64,000 nt of DNA from Candidatus Poribacteria bacterium. GTDB taxonomy: Bacteria; Poribacteria; WGA-4E; WGA-3G. The position numbers and the translations under genes are program-made. Shown here piece by piece: positions 44,495-53,080 of this stretch. Numbering within the stretch: the first letter of the stretch is position 1; every line of letters begins with the position of its first letter. The notes beneath the pieces were generated by a model, which saw only the letters and a program-made list of their open reading frames with translations, had not been told where the DNA came from and did not search any database. The stretch covers positions 62,001 through 126,000 of the forward strand of contig JAJEAG010000086.1 in the NCBI GenBank assembly GCA_022824265.1, read 5' to 3'.

Positions 44495-45556
44495 CTATCT
44501 TGGTGTACGCCAGATTAAAATAGTACCAATAATAGCGTACAAAATGTTTGCTCCCCAACAAGCTAAAAATGGGTGAAGTTTGCCATTTTCACTCAAACCC
44601 TCAAGCGTTGCAAAAGAGAGTGCCCAATAGATGAACACGAGGAAAAAAGCGATGACCAATCCAGCGAAAAAGCCAGCTTTGCCGAACCGGATTGCAATCG
44701 GTGCGCCTAACATGACAACAACAACCGCTGCATACGGATATGCCATCTTGTGGTGTAATTTAACCTGTTCAATCCGTGAAATTTGACCTGCTTCCTTTTT
44801 ATAGGCAATCTGTTCTTTGAGCTCCTTTATCGTCATCGCGCGTGGATCTTTATCGCTACCAATGAAACGTGCAGGGTCTTCGTAACGTTCAATTGACTTC
44901 TCTTCAAAAGTCTCATAAGCCACTTCTGAACCATCTTCAAAGTAACGGATGTCTCCGCTTGATAGTGTCCAGTGTGTCGGTGTCCATGTAGCATCTTTCG
45001 CATAAATTATACGTTCAATTTCATCAGATTCATCTGATTCCCATATTGTCAATTTGCGGATTTCCTTATCTTTCAAATTGATACTATGTAAATAAAAGAT
45101 ACGATCCCCTTTACCCCTAAATACAAGATACCTTCCGTGACGTGGTCTGACTTTTTTCTGTAGTAGGTTTGCTTCATGATAGGCAGGGGATGCAATGCGG
45201 TCATAGAACATGGCAAAAACAGCACAAATAATCAATGTTACGATTAAGACAGGAGCAAGGATTCGATATACGCTTATTCCACCAGCTTTTATGGCAACAA
45301 ATTCATTGCTGCGCACCATTCTACCTAAGACGAAAAAAATGGCGACAAACCCAGAAACAGGTACAATCTCCATTACCCGACGTGGGGCTTGATACAGCAC
45401 AATTTTTACAGCGGTGAGATAAGTTATATTTTCTTCAAAGTGTTTGATGTCTTTATCTAATAATCGGACAACAACTACAAGCGCGCTAAAGAATATGAAA
45501 CCGACAAAAAAGGCTTTGATGTATTCTCTTATTAGATACCGGTCTAAAATGTTCAA
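44495..45556 (-). CDS. lptG: LPS export permease LptG-like
   Basis: This 353-residue protein has three N-terminal and three C-terminal helices around a periplasmic beta-jellyroll, the YjgP/YjgQ fold. The start is uncertain: a TTG at 45556 (LNILDRYLIREYIKAFF) has AGGAAG six bases upstream and aligns with the family start, while a GTG eight codons earlier overlaps the lptF stop (TAGTG). The N-terminal LDRYLIREYIKAFFVGF and FVAIKAGGISVYRILAP match family motifs. With LptF and LptB it extracts LPS from the inner membrane. The gene is coupled to lptF. Confidence 0.9.
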   Translation of the reverse strand: MNILDRYLIREYIKAFFVGFIFFSALVVVVRLLDKDIKHFEENITYLTAVKIVLYQAPRRVMEIVPVSGFVAIFFVLGRMVRSNEFVAIKAGGISVYRILAPVLIVTLIICAVFAMFYDRIASPAYHEANLLQKKVRPRHGRYLVFRGKGDRIFYLHSINLKDKEIRKLTIWESDESDEIERIIYAKDATWTPTHWTLSSGDIRYFEDGSEVAYETFEEKSIERYEDPARFIGSDKDPRAMTIKELKEQIAYKKEAGQISRIEQVKLHHKMAYPYAAVVVVMLGAPIAIRFGKAGFFAGLVIAFFLVFIYWALSFATLEGLSENGKLHPFLACWGANILYAIIGTILIWRTPR

Positions 45557-45579
45557 GTGATACTTCCTATTGTTTCCCA

Positions 45580-46788
45580 CTAAGATTCTGCGCTTCTATT
45601 GACAATGATCGGAATCTTGCTATCGCTATCACGCCAAGTCTGTAGTTTGCCTTCACCTAACATCCTTATAATAAATGCTATACCGAGTATACCAATCACT
45701 ATGTTCGGAAACCACATTGCGAATGCCGGGTGCATATTGCCACTTAAGCCGCCACTTTGTCCAATCTGAAGTAGAAGGTAATATAACAGTATCACTGCTA
45801 ATCCAATGCCGAACCCGATCATTTTTCCGTTCTTTTTAACGATAAACCCAAGCGGGATGCCAATGATACCAAACGCTAAACATGCAAATGGAATAGCAAA
45901 TTTTTTGTGGTATTCAACTTTTGCATAACGAAGTCTATTAATAGTGTACTCTGATGTCTTATCTGGTTTCTGTTTAACAGTATCTTCCAAATTTCCAATA
46001 TGTGCTTTAAGTTCACCGACACGCATTGTTTGCGGATGTCGAGACTTATAATCTCCACGTTGTAGGTCTTTTTTAAAATCAAGTGCGAGTGTTTGTTCCT
46101 TAAATTGGGTAATTCTGAAACCTTCTGAGTCATCGGTAAGCGGTTCATAGGTGTGTCCATTGAATAGTTTCAGTTTAGCATCACCATTTTCATATCTGAG
46201 CGTTGCAGTTTCTGCAAGTGTGAAACGTGGTTTTCCCGGTAAGTATTCGTCCCAAATTTTCACATTCTGCATCTGCTCTGTATTCGGATCAGTGGATTCA
46301 TACATCCAGATTTTGCCTTCAGATTGAAGTTCTTTCATGACAGTACCTTCTTCGAGAATGAGTGCAGGATTGTGTCTCTGGATGTCACGTTTGAGTGAAA
46401 CCGAGGCGAGAGTGGCTCTTGGTAGAACATATTCCATCAACCCTAAGTCAATAACACTTAATAGGACAGTGGCACTCAAAAGCGGGATCATCAGTTGGTG
46501 ATAGCCAATACCGTGTGCCCGCATAGCCATAATCTCTGAATCCGTAGAAAGTCGTCCTAATGCTAACAGGATCGCCACCAGCGCAGCCATCGGAATTGAT
46601 AAGACAACCGTTGCTGGTATTACATACAACAAGGATTCAATCAAGTAAAGGGGGCTAACCCCTTTTTTAACAAAAAGTTTGACAAGTCGAAAAAGTTCAT
46701 CAAAGAGTATGATACAGGTAAAACAGATAAGTGATATAAGAAATGGCGGAATGAACTCTTTTAGACAATAACGTGACAGGATTTTCAT
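45580..46788 (-). CDS. lptF: LPS export permease LptF-like
   Basis: This 402-residue protein starts MKILSRYCLKEFIPPFLISL; the ATG at 46788 matches the family start and the ORF upstream is not needed. Helices 1-3 carry DELFRLVKLFVKKGVSP and LSTDSEIMAMRAHGIGYHQL, then comes the jellyroll and helices 4-6 (IPFACLAFGIIGIPLGF). It forms the LptB2FG exporter with the downstream gene. It keeps the GxSxxR-like MRAHGIG cytoplasmic loop that contacts LptB. lptB, lptC and lptA are not in the window. Confidence 0.9.
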   Translation of the reverse strand: MKILSRYCLKEFIPPFLISLICFTCIILFDELFRLVKLFVKKGVSPLYLIESLLYVIPATVVLSIPMAALVAILLALGRLSTDSEIMAMRAHGIGYHQLMIPLLSATVLLSVIDLGLMEYVLPRATLASVSLKRDIQRHNPALILEEGTVMKELQSEGKIWMYESTDPNTEQMQNVKIWDEYLPGKPRFTLAETATLRYENGDAKLKLFNGHTYEPLTDDSEGFRITQFKEQTLALDFKKDLQRGDYKSRHPQTMRVGELKAHIGNLEDTVKQKPDKTSEYTINRLRYAKVEYHKKFAIPFACLAFGIIGIPLGFIVKKNGKMIGFGIGLAVILLYYLLLQIGQSGGLSGNMHPAFAMWFPNIVIGILGIAFIIRMLGEGKLQTWRDSDSKIPIIVNRSAES

Positions 46789-47003
46789 ATTTTCTTTGAT
46801 TCTAAGTCTATACCATAGAATCAAGGTATACATTAGAAAAGTTTTTCATATAATTTGATTGGACTATAGTCTGTAAGATACAATGATGTATATAACTTAG
46901 TACAACACAATCAACAACTTTAGTTGCTTTTATTAGATAAAATGTTTAATAAATCTGCGATTTTAATTAGAAATTGCGTTGTTATCATGTTATCATGTTT
47001 ATT

Positions 47004-47474
47004 ATGAACATACCCTTGGAAACAATACAGTTAACTGAATCCGACTTATCAGAGTATTCAGCACGTCTCAGTTCAACGCAAGAACTTTATTCGCTGACTG
47101 CCCCTGCTAAACCAATCGCGCAGTTCGGTTGGCGTGATAGATGGTGGATCAATAATTCCCCTGCCGAACAGATCGCGCTGAATTATTGGTTTTATCAAAC
47201 CCCCGATGAAGCAAATACAGCTGCAGATGTAGGTCGTGTCCGGTTGACCTCTCGAACTTTATCAAAATTCGGTGGATATCAGACAGCTTATCAACCTGTG
47301 TCTAATGATCAATTAGAACTTGGAGATTCAGTCTGGCAGTATGGTGCAAATTGGCTTTTCGTTCGTGGTACTGTCGTTGTTTTAGTTGCTGAAATCGGAG
47401 GACAAATAACTTCCGAGACCACCCTCCAAATTGCACGCAAAATTCTGGATAAACTTAACAAAGTGATTAAGTAA
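47004..47474 (+). CDS. hypothetical protein
   Basis: This 156-residue protein (start uncertain, no Shine-Dalgarno; ATGs at 46995 and 47004) is soluble, with LTAPAKPIAQFGWRDRWWINNSP and QIALNYWFYQTPDEANTAADVGRVRL in the middle and a C-terminal helix ETTLQIARKILDKLNKVIK. The Trp/Tyr-rich core and a regular strand-helix pattern look like a real small alpha/beta protein, and codon use matches its neighbours. I do not recognise a family. It lies between the divergent lptF gene and the convergent LacD-like gene. Confidence 0.6.
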   Translation: MNIPLETIQLTESDLSEYSARLSSTQELYSLTAPAKPIAQFGWRDRWWINNSPAEQIALNYWFYQTPDEANTAADVGRVRLTSRTLSKFGGYQTAYQPVSNDQLELGDSVWQYGANWLFVRGTVVVLVAEIGGQITSETTLQIARKILDKLNKVIK

Positions 47475-47578
47475 GAATTTATTCAGAGATTTATGCTGCG
47501 CGGATAGCCAGTGGACTATTCCGCATAAAGCCGTAACCTACCCACGATAAGATTTATCAATCCGTTTCCTTCTACCCT

Positions 47579-48649
47579 TTAATATTCTTGGTGCCAGTTT
47601 TCAGATTGCTTTGCAAGTTGGATACTTTCCACCCCTCCAAAATGACGATGCTCAAACCACGGTAGGGCATTCTCTGCAGCAGCATTTGCATTATGGAAAT
47701 TCGTCGTTGCCTCATTTTCAAGGAAATGTGTAACAGCTGCGGTATCAGGATAGAACTGTACAGCATCTTTCCAGATTGCACGTCCGCATAAGAACCCGCT
47801 TGCGCCAGCTTCCGAGGCAAGTTGGACATTTTCAATAAATTCCTCTATATCCACACCAGCACTTAAAATAACCCATGGCAATGTTGAAGTTTCGTCTAAT
47901 TTCTGACAGACATCTTTTACTTCACTCAGGTCGTAAGCAGATGCACCTTCATAGAATTCACTGTCCTGATAATCAGAAGTGTATTTCAGATCTGCTGGAA
48001 ATTCTAACTTTAGAATATCTACTTTATAGGATGGGTCAGTAAATTCTTCAACACTACGGATTACCAACTCCGGTTTCTGTTTTGCAAACTCAACGCTTTT
48101 TGTTGTGCCTTCAAGAGCATAACTAACGAGTTCAAGCAGGAACGGCAGGTCATGCTTCTCACATTCATCACCGACATGTCGGACGAAATCTTGTTGATGC
48201 TGTAAAGTAACCTTTGAAGCATCTGGATGATAGTATGCGAGTAGTTTGATAGCGTCTGCACCTGCGCGCTGTGCCTTTTCAATAGTCCAGTTATCAATTG
48301 GATTGGATAGACGTTCATTTTCACTGACACCTTCGCTCACGTAACCCGATTCTTCATAAGCCAAAAGGAGTGCGACATCACGTGGTATCTCCGTAACAGA
48401 ATATGGATGCCCATAGATTGGATCAGTTAGAACAGCAGTAGCATTTGGTGCAAGTATTCTTGTAATCAAGGTTTTGAGGGATGCGACATCAGCGTATTTT
48501 ACATCTGTTTTCTCGATGTCAAGTACCTCTGCGAGTTTGGTAACCATAGACCCTCGCTGATCTATCGCCATCATTTTAAACCTACCGCTTGCATCAGCAA
48601 GTTTCATTAGCCCTCTCAGTTTTCCAGATGAAATAGGTGTTATATCCAT
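47579..48649 (-). CDS. tagatose-1,6-bisphosphate aldolase (LacD-like, class I)
   Basis: This 356-residue TIM-barrel aldolase matches LacD-type class I tagatose-1,6-bisphosphate aldolases: FKMMAIDQRGSMVTKLAE near the N-terminus, VLTDPIYGHPYS, GADAIKLLAYYHPDA and the Schiff-base Lys in VDILKLEFP near residue 205, followed by PWVILSAGVDIEEF and GFLCGRAIWKDA at the phosphate site. It would split tagatose-1,6-bisphosphate, or a related sulfo- or deoxy-sugar phosphate, into two trioses. AAGGAGAACT stands before the start. The gene is 17 bases after the polyprenyl synthase stop and likely co-transcribed, although the functions are unrelated. Confidence 0.88.
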   Translation of the reverse strand: MDITPISSGKLRGLMKLADASGRFKMMAIDQRGSMVTKLAEVLDIEKTDVKYADVASLKTLITRILAPNATAVLTDPIYGHPYSVTEIPRDVALLLAYEESGYVSEGVSENERLSNPIDNWTIEKAQRAGADAIKLLAYYHPDASKVTLQHQQDFVRHVGDECEKHDLPFLLELVSYALEGTTKSVEFAKQKPELVIRSVEEFTDPSYKVDILKLEFPADLKYTSDYQDSEFYEGASAYDLSEVKDVCQKLDETSTLPWVILSAGVDIEEFIENVQLASEAGASGFLCGRAIWKDAVQFYPDTAAVTHFLENEATTNFHNANAAAENALPWFEHRHFGGVESIQLAKQSENWHQEY

Positions 48650-48666
48650 TAAATGAGTTCTCCTTA

Positions 48667-49731
48667 TTAGTATTCACGTTCAACAAAAAAATTAATTAGG
48701 GATAAAAATAGATGTTTTGCCTGATTATTTGGCAGATGATCAAATTTCTGAGTAAAGTGTTCTGCTGCTTCTTTTAGTAGTGTTTTAGAGCACTTTTGTG
48801 CGTATTGAATCGAGTTGTATTTTTCCATCAACTTCAAGACACCAAGCACATCTGCTTCTGTTTTATCAGCACGCGGCTGCGCCATTATGTCAATAACATA
48901 TTGTGCTTCTGGTGGTGTACAAGAATTGAAGAGATGAATCAGAACAAGTGTGCGTTTTCCTTCGCTTATGTCCCCTGCGATTTCTTTCCCGTATCTACCG
49001 ACATCTCCAATTAGATTTAGAACATCGTCCTGAATTTGGAATGCAATTCCCAAAGATTTACCGATTTCAATAAACGCATCTGCCTCTTCAGTGCTTGCAC
49101 CTCCGATGATTGCCCCCACACGACACGGTGTAATGCATGTGTACCAAGCAGTTTTCTGGATACACATTGTCCAGTAATCTTTTTCGTTAAGGTTCCATTG
49201 ATTATTGCGTACCCAACTCAGTTCAATGTGTTGTCCTTCGACGACCTGGTTGCTCAGTTGTATAAATTCGGATAGTATCTGGAAGGCGAGATTATGTCCG
49301 AGGATTTTGGTGTTTCTGTGTAGCATCTCCCACATTTTGCAGTGCAATGCATCACCAACATTGATAGCCATAGGGATTCCATGTTTCTGATGTAGACATG
49401 GTTCTCCCCGTCGAAGTTCAGAACCATCTTCAATGTCGTCATGTATGAGGAGCCAATTTTGCAGCAGTTCAAGTGCCGCGGCTGTGTTGACAGCACGTTC
49501 CGCATCTCCACCGAATGCTTCACAAATGAGTAAACAGAGCGCAGGTCTTAATCCTTTTCCTTCACGGCGTGGATAGTCTAACATCATTTGATATAATTGA
49601 TGTACGTCCTGCTGCTCATGTGTGTCGGGAAGAAAATCAAAGATACATGCATCTACTTTTGTCTTGACTTCCTTTAGATATGCGGTAACGAGTTCTTTGG
49701 TTGGTGCTGGTTCACTCCCAGATTTCGACAT
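48667..49731 (-). CDS. polyprenyl (farnesyl/geranylgeranyl) diphosphate synthase
   Basis: This 354-residue all-helical enzyme has the first aspartate-rich motif LLIHDDIEDGSELRRGEPCLHQKHG near residue 95 and the second in FQIQDDVLNLIGDVGRYGKEIAGD near residue 230, which bind Mg-diphosphate. Residues before the first motif (NTAAALELLQNWLLI) are large, suggesting a medium-length product. Family members elongate IPP and an allylic diphosphate in the cytoplasm for quinones, undecaprenyl or carotenoid lipids. GGAGACAA stands before the ATG. The chain length cannot be stated with certainty. Confidence 0.9.
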   Translation of the reverse strand: MSKSGSEPAPTKELVTAYLKEVKTKVDACIFDFLPDTHEQQDVHQLYQMMLDYPRREGKGLRPALCLLICEAFGGDAERAVNTAAALELLQNWLLIHDDIEDGSELRRGEPCLHQKHGIPMAINVGDALHCKMWEMLHRNTKILGHNLAFQILSEFIQLSNQVVEGQHIELSWVRNNQWNLNEKDYWTMCIQKTAWYTCITPCRVGAIIGGASTEEADAFIEIGKSLGIAFQIQDDVLNLIGDVGRYGKEIAGDISEGKRTLVLIHLFNSCTPPEAQYVIDIMAQPRADKTEADVLGVLKLMEKYNSIQYAQKCSKTLLKEAAEHFTQKFDHLPNNQAKHLFLSLINFFVEREY

Positions 49732-49901
49732 TTGTCTCCTTACGGTCTATTCCAATCAGTTCTCCTATAGCAGCATGTATCAATGTAAATTATACTACAT
49801 CGTGTGATTAAAATCAAGTTTTTTGTCTGAATCATAGGGATATTTAGTTTTATAAATTTCTTGTTGACGAGTTTATTAATAGTTAGGATTTCAACCTTGC
49901 A

Positions 49902-50005
49902 AAGTAGTAGGCACACGGAGTGTGCCGTAAATATCTCTCAGTTGGACGGCGCACCAAATCAACGGTATGAATCCCTTATGGCATTCCCCGGAGTGTGCAT
50001 ACTAC
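49902..50005. repeat. REP-like element with nested inverted repeats
   Basis: GTAGTAGGCACAC (49904-49916) and GTGTGCATACTAC (49993-50005) pair with one mismatch. Inside lie a second arm GTGTGCC beside GGCACAC (49910-49926) and the unit CCAAATCAACGGTATGAAT followed by a near-perfect hairpin (49953-49988). That inner unit also occurs at 61907-61939, and the GTAGTAGGCACAC word at 10044-10056. The element is modular. Confidence 0.65.
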
Positions 50006-50146
50006 CATGTTGAGTTTCCAAGTAATACCTTACGACACTACATTAACTTTTGTGATAAAATGCATCAGAAAAACCTAAAACTAAATAGCCCTGTCATAGG
50101 CTAAAAAAAGTCGTCTATTTTGCAGAAAAGTGCTAAAATGCTCATT

Positions 50147-50199
50147 AGAGAACTCCTTTGGGTTGTTTTAATGACTTCATTATACCAAAAGAGTTCTCT
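50147..50199. terminator. 15-bp imperfect hairpin pair
   Basis: AGAGAACTCCTTTGG (50147-50161) pairs with CCAAAAGAGTTCTCT (50185-50199) with one mismatch over a 23-base loop. TTTAG follows. It may be a terminator or the ends of a small element; the loop is long for a terminator. Confidence 0.4.
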
Positions 50200-50409
50200 T
50201 TAGACAAAAATTATTGAATTATTTATCAAACTCACGTTAAATTAACTATATCAATTCTGCTAAAAGTGGTTTCTTTGTGATAACACTTTCATGGAAATCC
50301 ATAAATCTTGGTAAAAAAAAAGAATGTACTTACGCTGAAGTGTCTGGTAAAAAGCATAGAGGACAACATACCGAATGATTGGAACTTACTCATTGTTGAG
50401 CGGAGAGAA

Positions 50410-51252
50410 ATGAATGAAATAGCGTTATTTGAACGCTACACCCAAAAGCCACACGTCTTTTATTTCACTATCTGTTTTTTCTTACTAACAAGCCCTGTTT
50501 TAGGGCAAACAGAATACCCGTTTGAAACTGCACGTCCACATTATGTAGGGGCACGTGCCTTAGCGATGGGGAACGCATTTACCGCCGTCGCTGATGATGC
50601 AACCGCAGGTTTTTGGAATCCTGCAGGTCTAATACAGTGGCAGGGGATCAAACTCTTTGGCGTAACGAAATTTCATGATCGGCATTTTTACCGGTTTGAC
50701 CCGAAAGGTATCGGTTTTAGTTGGCGTGGTTATAGTCTTTATTGGGGTAACAAGATCGCTATTGATGTTAAAAGCGGTGTTCCTGATTACAATTACTATA
50801 GTTTTGCACGCCAACTTGGAGCGTATTTTGCTGCAGGAGTCAGTCTAAAATTCAAACGTCAACATCCTTCAGATTATTACCAATTCTTTGGTTATCATAC
50901 CTCTTATGACATCGGATTGCTTTTTAAACCGCGTCCTGAACTCAAATTCGGATGTCTATTGCAGAACCTTGAAGGAGATAGTGTACAGTGGGTAACACTC
51001 GGTACTGCTTACCGATACAAGTCATATCAATTCTCTGCAGACATCGCGTTCTCTACCGAGGATTTTGAACGAGAATTTTACTTTGGTGTAGAATGGACAC
51101 CGACATCGCTGTTTTCCCTACGAGTCGGTAGTTCAAACGGTGATCTCACAGGGGGTGTCGGTCTGCAGATTATTGATGTATATCTTAGTTATGCCCGAAT
51201 ATATGAAAGTCGTTTCAGGTCGGATTTTATCTCTGCTGAAATACATTTTTGA
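50410..51252 (+). CDS. PorV/UPF0164-like outer-membrane beta-barrel protein
   Basis: This 280-residue protein starts MNEIALFERYTQKPHVFYF; the ATG at 50410 has GGAG four bases upstream and gives a signal peptide ending near SPVLGQ. ARPHYVGARALAMGNAFTAVADDATAGFWNPAGL matches the N-terminal signature of PorV/PorQ-like and UPF0164 barrels. Amphipathic strands with aromatic ends follow (YFAAGVSLKFKRQ, YQFSADIAFSTE), ending ISAEIHF with a C-terminal Phe. In Bacteroidetes PorV shuttles type IX secretion cargo, but related barrels occur in bacteria without that system. This copy is shorter than typical PorV. Confidence 0.8.
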   Translation: MNEIALFERYTQKPHVFYFTICFFLLTSPVLGQTEYPFETARPHYVGARALAMGNAFTAVADDATAGFWNPAGLIQWQGIKLFGVTKFHDRHFYRFDPKGIGFSWRGYSLYWGNKIAIDVKSGVPDYNYYSFARQLGAYFAAGVSLKFKRQHPSDYYQFFGYHTSYDIGLLFKPRPELKFGCLLQNLEGDSVQWVTLGTAYRYKSYQFSADIAFSTEDFEREFYFGVEWTPTSLFSLRVGSSNGDLTGGVGLQIIDVYLSYARIYESRFRSDFISAEIHF

Positions 51253-51312
51253 ATGTTTCAACACAAGTAGAGACTGTAAGAACAAAGACATTTTATTGGA
51301 AGGATACATACA

Positions 51313-52242
51313 ATGGCAATTCATCATTTTGAACCGACTGTCTACTATACAGCAATAGGCGCACATGAACCCGTACTATGTATTAATAGTGGCGATACTG
51401 TTTTTACGACAACCGTTGATAATGCGGGATATGATGCTACTGATACACAGGTGACGGCTGGTGGAAATCCACAAACAGGTCCATTCTATATTGAAACAGC
51501 CGAACCCGGTGATACACTTGCTGTACATTTTGACAAATTACTACCGAATCGGAAAATTGGCAGAACTGCAACTGTAGTTGCCCCAAATGTGCTTGACCCG
51601 CATTATGTTATGTCTGAAATGCCAGAAGGGGATCGTGCTGAATGGGAGGTGAATGTGGAAACATGGACAGCAACCTTGATTTCACCAGAGACTCAGTTAG
51701 GTAGACTTACTCTACCACTTGAACCGATGGTGGGTTGTTTCGGTGTTGTGCCACCTCGTGGACAAGCTATCTCTACAGCGACATCCTCCACACACGGTGG
51801 TAATATGGATTATCGCGGTTTTAAGGAGGGAGTTACCGTTTATTTGCCAGTCTTTGTCAACGGTGCTCTTTTTCATCTTGGTGATGGGCATGCTGTTCAA
51901 GGGGATGGTGAAATTGTTGGTACGGGAATTGAAATCTCTTTTGATGTGCAGTTCACAGTTGAGGTAATCAAAGAAAAGTCAATTAGTTGGCCTCGTGCGG
52001 AAAACGAGGAGTATATCCTTACCGCAGGGAATGCGAGACCACTGGACCAAGCCGTGCAGCACGCTACAACAGAACTCCTTCGGTGGTTAGGAGAACTCGG
52101 ATTAGAGAAACGTGCTGCACATATCTTATTAGGGCAAACCGTTGAATACGATATGGGAAATGTATTTGATCCAGCATATACGATGGTGTGTAAGATAAAG
52201 AAGTCTATATTGCGAGATATTGGTATATGGGATGCGAATTAG
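51313..52242 (+). CDS. acetamidase/formamidase family protein
   Basis: This 309-residue protein has the FmdA/AmdA layout: HEPVLCINSGDTVFTTTVDNAG near the N-terminus, TGPFYIETAEPGDTLAVHFDKL, GCFGVVPPRGQAISTATSSTHGGNMDYRGFKEGVTVYLPVF with the HGGN(M/W)D motif that helps hold the metal, and LFHLGDGHAVQGDGE. Such enzymes hydrolyse formamide, acetamide or related amides with zinc in the cytoplasm. AAGGATACATACA precedes the ATG. The convergent SDR gene overlaps its last four bases. Confidence 0.9.
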   Translation: MAIHHFEPTVYYTAIGAHEPVLCINSGDTVFTTTVDNAGYDATDTQVTAGGNPQTGPFYIETAEPGDTLAVHFDKLLPNRKIGRTATVVAPNVLDPHYVMSEMPEGDRAEWEVNVETWTATLISPETQLGRLTLPLEPMVGCFGVVPPRGQAISTATSSTHGGNMDYRGFKEGVTVYLPVFVNGALFHLGDGHAVQGDGEIVGTGIEISFDVQFTVEVIKEKSISWPRAENEEYILTAGNARPLDQAVQHATTELLRWLGELGLEKRAAHILLGQTVEYDMGNVFDPAYTMVCKIKKSILRDIGIWDAN

Positions 52243-53066
52243 GATCTGTTCATGTCTAATTCTGACATAGACCTAAGGTTTAGTAAAGGTGTCATAACGC
52301 CACCGGAGGCAGGGATGACAACCCCTGTATCGTATAATCGCATTGCAGCAACGGTTGCATGTGCCACATCTTCAGGTGTACCGGGACGCACCATAAAAAT
52401 ATATCCTTTATCTGCTGCCTCTTCGTAATCGGGAATTCGGACACGTGACAAATCAGTATCAATCACACCTGCAGCAATTCCATTGACCTTAATACCGTGC
52501 ATTGCCAACCTTCCAGCATAAGCGCGCATGCTCATCTCTAATCCAGCTTTTGAGATGCAGTAGGCGGTTCGGTTGTCGGATGCCATCGTATCTGAGATAG
52601 AAAGTGTATAGATAATGCATCCGCGTATTTCGTGCGCTACCATATAATTTGCTACGCGCTGTGTAAGAAAATGAGGTGCTTTCAAGTTTGTGTTTAGCAA
52701 CAGATCAAACTGCTCTGGAGTTTCAGCAAGAATATCTGCAATTCGTGTAATGCCAGCATTGTTTATAAGGATATTTACTTTACCAAATGCATCATGTGCA
52801 GTTTCAAGTAGTTTCTCGTGAGTGTCAAGGTCGCTGATGTCTGCTTGGATGATAACCGCTTTTCTACCGAATGATTCTACTTCAAGTTTCACCGCTTCGG
52901 CTGCATCACGATTCTGGTTGTAGTTGATGAGGACATCTGCACCTTGCCGTGCTAATTCAATAGCGATTGCGCGTCCGATACCGCGACTGGATCCTGTTAC
53001 GATTGCAGCACTACCTTCAAATGAAATGTCTGTCGCAAAGAATCCGAGGTCTGTGCCTGTTGCCAT
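52239..53066 (-). CDS. short-chain dehydrogenase/reductase (FabG-like)
   Basis: This 275-residue classical SDR has VTGSSRGIGRAIAIELARQG for NAD(P), NNAGITR, then the catalytic Ser (YTLSISD) and YCISKAGLEMS with Tyr-x-x-x-Lys. The C-terminal RVRIPDYEEAADKGYIFMVRPGTPEDVAHATVAAMRLYDTGVVIPASGG ends with the usual substrate loop and VxxxxGG. The Arg after the glycine motif hints at NADP preference. It stands upstream of nothing obvious and its stop overlaps the acetamidase stop. The substrate, a keto-acyl or sugar-derived alcohol, is unknown. AAAGGAGTAAAA lies ahead of the start. Confidence 0.9.
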   Translation of the reverse strand: MATGTDLGFFATDISFEGSAAIVTGSSRGIGRAIAIELARQGADVLINYNQNRDAAEAVKLEVESFGRKAVIIQADISDLDTHEKLLETAHDAFGKVNILINNAGITRIADILAETPEQFDLLLNTNLKAPHFLTQRVANYMVAHEIRGCIIYTLSISDTMASDNRTAYCISKAGLEMSMRAYAGRLAMHGIKVNGIAAGVIDTDLSRVRIPDYEEAADKGYIFMVRPGTPEDVAHATVAAMRLYDTGVVIPASGGVMTPLLNLRSMSELDMNRS

Positions 53067-53080
53067 GTTATTTTACTCCT

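Larger units (their letters stand above)
49732..50409. other. intergenic region with nested palindromic repeats
   Basis: A roughly 680-base spacer. It holds the repeat element at 49902-50005, the 17-bp word at 50077-50093 shared with 912-928, and a 15-base hairpin pair at 50147-50199. The beginning of the frame that becomes the PorV-like gene runs through its end, but the preferred start is at 50410. Confidence 0.6.

Noticed and set aside
50410-51252. Evidence for a type IX secretion system
   Set aside because: Only a PorV-like barrel is present; no other Por genes or 80-residue CTD are seen, and the GKL-W tail is unlike known CTDs.
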